Positions 60,305 through 64,000 of a stretch of DNA of 64,000 nucleotides are shown here, piece after piece. Location of the stretch: positions 19,758,064-19,822,063 of the forward strand of contig NC_086036.1 in NCBI RefSeq assembly GCF_036323735.1. The letters are read 5' to 3'. Numbering within the stretch: position 1 is the first letter of the stretch; each line of letters starts with the position of its first letter. The notes beneath the pieces were generated by a model. The model saw only the letters and a program-made list of their open reading frames with translations. It did no database searches and was not told the origin of the DNA. The stretch comes from Rattus norvegicus. Its lineage: Eukaryota; Chordata; Mammalia; Rodentia; Muridae. A program made the position numbers and the translations under genes.

Positions 60305-61123
60305 AATATTGATCAATCATTAACTAGGACAAATTGTCCATATAGAGCATGAAATCATGTCTTGGTTTTATACAGTGATGGATAGTTTGCCCATTGCAAC
60401 ATTATCACATAGAATCATAGTACTGTCCTGTCCATAAAAGCTGGAAGTGATGACACAAATTACGAGTTTGTTCATGGGTTAGAAATCACAGTTATTTCTA
60501 TAGATTATTTTCTGGTAAAATGCTCATGGCTCTCTGTCCATTTTAGCCAATGCACCTTGCCTAACCAAGCTAATCGCTTCTCCAAAATTACAAGTTTGAG
60601 CACACAGAACTCTAGTCATGTGTCAACTATCTATACTGACTACATCCCAACTTGTTTAAAAATAAAACTTACCTTTAACCAGACAGGATTATAATGATGT
60701 GTGGATCTCTGTCTTCAGGCACCTCTCCATACTGGCTCATTTTTGGACATATGCATGTATTTTTGGCTGTGGAGGTGACACTAGGGATTGAACTCAGCGT
60801 CTTATATGAAGAAAGAGTTCTGAAAGTATTGGAATCATTTTACGACTCTACTTACTCTTTTGCCTATGGCCATGACACCAAGCCTAAATCAATATAATTC
60901 AAAGCACTCTAACACTGGGAAGCATTTCCAGCCTATAATATTCATACTTTTAACCATTTCAGTGAGACAATGAGGTCCCTAAAGCAGGTGGCATGGTGAT
61001 CTGAAATAAGTTTGGGACAAGAATGACTTTGCAGTTGGATGTATACTCTATGTAGGTAAATTTACACCAGTAATGTAATCATACCATTTTTTATTTTTTT
61101 TTTTTACTGACCATCGATTGTGC

Positions 61124-64000
61124 TTTCTTTTTTTTTTTTTTTTTTTTATTAACTTGAGTATTTCTTATATACATTTCGAGTGTTATTCCCTTTCCCGGTT
61201 TCCGGGCAAACATCCCCCTCTCCCCTCCCCTTCCTTATGGGTGTTCCCCTCCCAACCCTCCCCCCATTACCGCCCTCCCCCCATAGACTAGTTCACTGGG
61301 GGTTCAGTCTTAGCAGGACCCAGGGCTTCCCCTTCCACTGGTGCTCTTACTAGGATATTCATTGCTACCTATGGGGTCAGAGTCCAGGGTCAGTCCATGT
61401 ATAGTCTTTAGGTAGTGGCTTAGTCCCTGGAAGCTCTGGTTGCTTGGCATTGTTGTACTTTTAGGGTCTCGAGCCCCTTCAAGCTCTTACAGTTCTTTCT
61501 CTGATTCCTTCAATAGGGGACCTATTCTCAGTTCAGTGGTTTGCTGCTGGCATTCGCCTCTGTATTTGCTGTATTCTGGCTGTGTCTCTCAGGAGCGATC
61601 TACATCCGGCTCCTGTCGGTGTGCACTTCTTTGCTTCATCCATCTTGTCTAATTGGGTGGCTGTATATGTATGGGCCACATGTGGGGCAGGCTCTGAATG
61701 GGTGTTCCTTCAGTCTCTGTTTTAATCTTTGCCTCTCCCTTCCCTGCCAAGGGTATTCTTTTTCCTCATTTAAAGAAGGAGTGAAGCATTCACATTTTGA
61801 TCATCTGTCTTGAGTTTCGTTTGTTCTAGGGATCTAGGGTAATTCAAGCATTTGGGCTAATAGCCACTTATCAATGAGTGCATACCATGTATGTCTTTCT
61901 GTGATTGGATTAGCTCACTCAGGATGATATTTTCCAGTTCCAACCATTTGCCTATGAATTTCATACTCGTTGTTTTTGATAGCTGAGTAATATTCCATTC
62001 TGTAGATGTACCACATTTTCTGTATCCATTCCTCTGTTGAAGGGCATCTGGGTTCTTTCCATTTTCTGGCTATTATAAATAAGGCTGCGATGAACATAGT
62101 GGAGCACGTGTCTCTTTTATATGTTGAGGCATCTTTTGGGTATATGCCCAAGAGAGGTATAGCTGGATCCTCAGGCAGTTCAATGTCCAATTTTCTGAGG
62201 AACCTCCACACTGATTTCCAGAATGGTTTTACCAGTCTGCAACCCCACCAACAATGGAGGAGTGTTCCTCTTTCTCCACATCCTCGACAGCATCTGCTGT
62301 CACCTGAGTTTTTGATCTTAGCCAATCGCACTGGTGGGAAGTGAAATCTCAGGGTTGTTTTGATTTGCATTTCCCTTATGACTAAAGATGTTGAACATTT
62401 CTTTAGGTGTTTCTCAGCCATTCGGCATTCCTCAGCTGTGAATTCTTTGTTTAGCTCTGAACCCCATTTTTTAATAGGGTTATTTGTTTCCCTGCGGTCT
62501 AACTTCTTGAGTTCTTTGTATATTTTGGATATAAGGCCTCTATCTGTTGTAGGATTGGTAAAGATCTTTTCCCAATCTGTTGGTTGCCGTTTTGTCCTAA
62601 CCACAGTGTCCTTTGCCTTACAGAAGCTTTGCAGTTTTATGAGATCCCATTTGTCGATTCTTGATCTTAGAGCATAAGCCATTGGTGTTTTGTTCAGGAA
62701 ATTTTTTCCAGTGCCCATGTGTTCCAGATGCTTCCCTAGTTTTTCTTCTATTAGTTTGAGTGTGTCTGGTTTGATGTGGAGGTCCTTGATCCACTTGGAC
62801 TTAAGCTTTGTACAGGGTGATAAGCATGGATCGATCTGCATTCTTCTACATGTTGCCCTCCAGTTGAACCAGCACCATTTGCTGAAAACGCTATCTTTTT
62901 TCCATTGGATGGTTTTGGCTCCTTTGTCAAAAATCAAGTGACCATAGGTGTGTGGGTTCATTTCTGGGTCTTCAATTCTATTCCATTGGTCTATCTGTCT
63001 GTCTCTGTACCAATACCATGCAGTTTTTATCACTATTGCTCTGTAATACTGCTTGAGTTCAGGGATAGTGATTCCCCCTGAAGTCCTTTTATTGTTGAGG
63101 ATAGCTTTAGCTATCCTGGGTTTTTTGTTATTCCAGATGAATTTGCAAATTGTTCTGTCTAACTCTTTGAAGAATTGGATTGGTATTTTGATGGGGATTG
63201 CATTGAATCTGTAGATTGCTTTTGGAAAATTGGCCATTTTTACTATATTAATCCTGCCAATCCATGAGCATGGGAGATCTTTCCATCTTCTGAGGTCTTC
63301 TTCAATTTCTTTCCTCAGTGTCTTGAAGTTCTTATTGTACAGATCTTTTACTTGCTTGGTTAAAGTAACACCGAGGTACTTTATATTATTTGGGTCTATT
63401 ATGGAGGGTGTCGTTTCCCTAATTTCTTTCTCGGCTTGTTTCTCTTTTGTATAGAGGAAGGCAACTGATTTATTTGAGTTAATTTTATACCCAGCCACTT
63501 TGCTGAAGTTGTTTATCAGCTTTAGTAGTTCTCTGGTGGAACTTTTGGGATCACTTAAATATACTATCATGTCATCTGCAAATAGTGATATTTTGACCTT
63601 TCTTTTCCGATCTGTATCCCTTTGATCTCCTTTTGTTGTCTGATTGCTCTGGCTAGAACTTCAAGAACTATATTGAATAAGTAGGGAGAGAGTGGGCAGC
63701 CTTGTCTAGTCCCTGATTTTAGTGGGATTGCTTCAAGTTTCTCTCCATTTAGTTTAATGTTAGCAACTGGTTTGCTGTATATGGCTTTTACTATGTTTAG
63801 GTATGGGCCTTGAATTCCTATTCTTTCCAGGACTTTTATCATGAAGGGGTGTTGAATTTTGTCAAATGCTTTCTCAGCATCTAATGAAATGATCATGTGG
63901 TTCTGTTCTTTCAGTTTGTTTATATAATGGATCACGTTGATGGTTTTCCGTATATTAAACCATCCCTGCATGCCTGGGATGAAGCCTACTTGATCATGGT
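61124..64000 (-). mobile_element. Young L1, minus strand, cut by the window edge
   Basis: The poly(T) at 61127-61147 is the complement of the A tail. The 3' UTR complement (C-rich tract about 61205-61285) runs to the ORF2 stop complement near 61857. ORF2 sequence then continues to the end of the window, which lies inside the reverse transcriptase region (DQVGFIPGMQGW). Identity with the L1 at 33-39 kb is very high. How much of the 5' half exists lies outside the window. Confidence 0.93.
61857..64000 (-). pseudogene. L1 ORF2 3' half, partial, frameshifted
   Basis: On the minus strand, reverse transcriptase sequence enters from the right edge with SLDAEKAFD and GTRQGCPLSP. A 1-bp loss near 63600 (GAAAAGAAAGG where the sister copy has GAAAAGAAGAGG) shifts the frame just before FADD. 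Reading resumes at 63570 and stays open for 551 codons through the Cys-rich CX3C-X7-H-X4-C motif. A 2-bp loss near 61965 then replaces the last ~45 residues, and a stop follows at 61915. The product would be non-functional as a polymerase. Confidence 0.9.

Larger units (their letters stand above)
51985..61120. other. Long non-coding stretch
   Basis: About 9 kb with no supported gene. A diverged B2/B3-like SINE end (CATCTGGCCTCCACAGGCATG) lies at about 52503-52570. Microsatellites are listed separately. A poly(T) run at 54218-54238 could be the edge of an old retroposed sequence, but the flanks do not identify it. Confidence 0.5.

Noticed and set aside
60690..60897. Possible old tRNA-derived SINE on the reverse strand (GGGATTGAACTCAGCGTCTTAT)
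   Set aside because: Only about 25 bp resemble a SINE B-box region, which is too little to assign a family.

Overview
The window looks like rodent nuclear DNA, most likely rat (Rattus). It carries young rat-type LINE-1 (L1) elements, a BC1/ID SINE with its tRNA-Ala-like head, B4/B2-type SINE relics and many long (CA)n runs. I found no host gene or exon I can support. The only credible protein-coding sequences belong to L1 retrotransposons.

Layout. (1) 1-3969: single-copy-looking AT-rich DNA. (2) 3970-5688: an old L1 whose 3' UTR lies on the minus strand and whose ORF2 piece is inverted on the plus strand. (3) 5689-6540: a short flank holding an unclassified dispersed repeat. (4) 6541-29089: an uninterrupted tandem array of a 23-bp unit, about 22.5 kb and about 980 copies. 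This is the dominant and most unusual feature of the window. (5) 29090-32029: flank with a purine tract and a second, same-orientation copy of the repeat seen in (3). (6) 32030-40510: an old minus-strand L1 interrupted by a near-complete young plus-strand L1 (33104-39492) with perfect 14-bp target-site duplications. ORF1 of the young element is intact; its ORF2 is broken by two frameshifts. (7) 41154-42240: a 3' fragment of young L1 carrying an ID insertion. (8) 42244-50860: non-coding DNA with a B4-like SINE, a rodent dispersed repeat and several microsatellites. (9) 50876-51984: a minus-strand L1 3' fragment. (10) 51985-61120: non-coding DNA with microsatellites. (11) 61124-64000: a minus-strand young L1 that runs off the right edge.

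The 23-bp array is the best candidate for something undescribed. Units are nearly identical but alternate irregularly between two alleles (CATAAGCC and CATAGGCC). Rare private variants recur at fixed distances (1,815, 3,151, 1,516 and 1,426 bp), which shows that blocks of tens of units were copied within the array. The unit lacks stop codons in all three minus-strand frames, so it produces spurious giant open frames of up to 2,048 codons. I do not regard these as genes.
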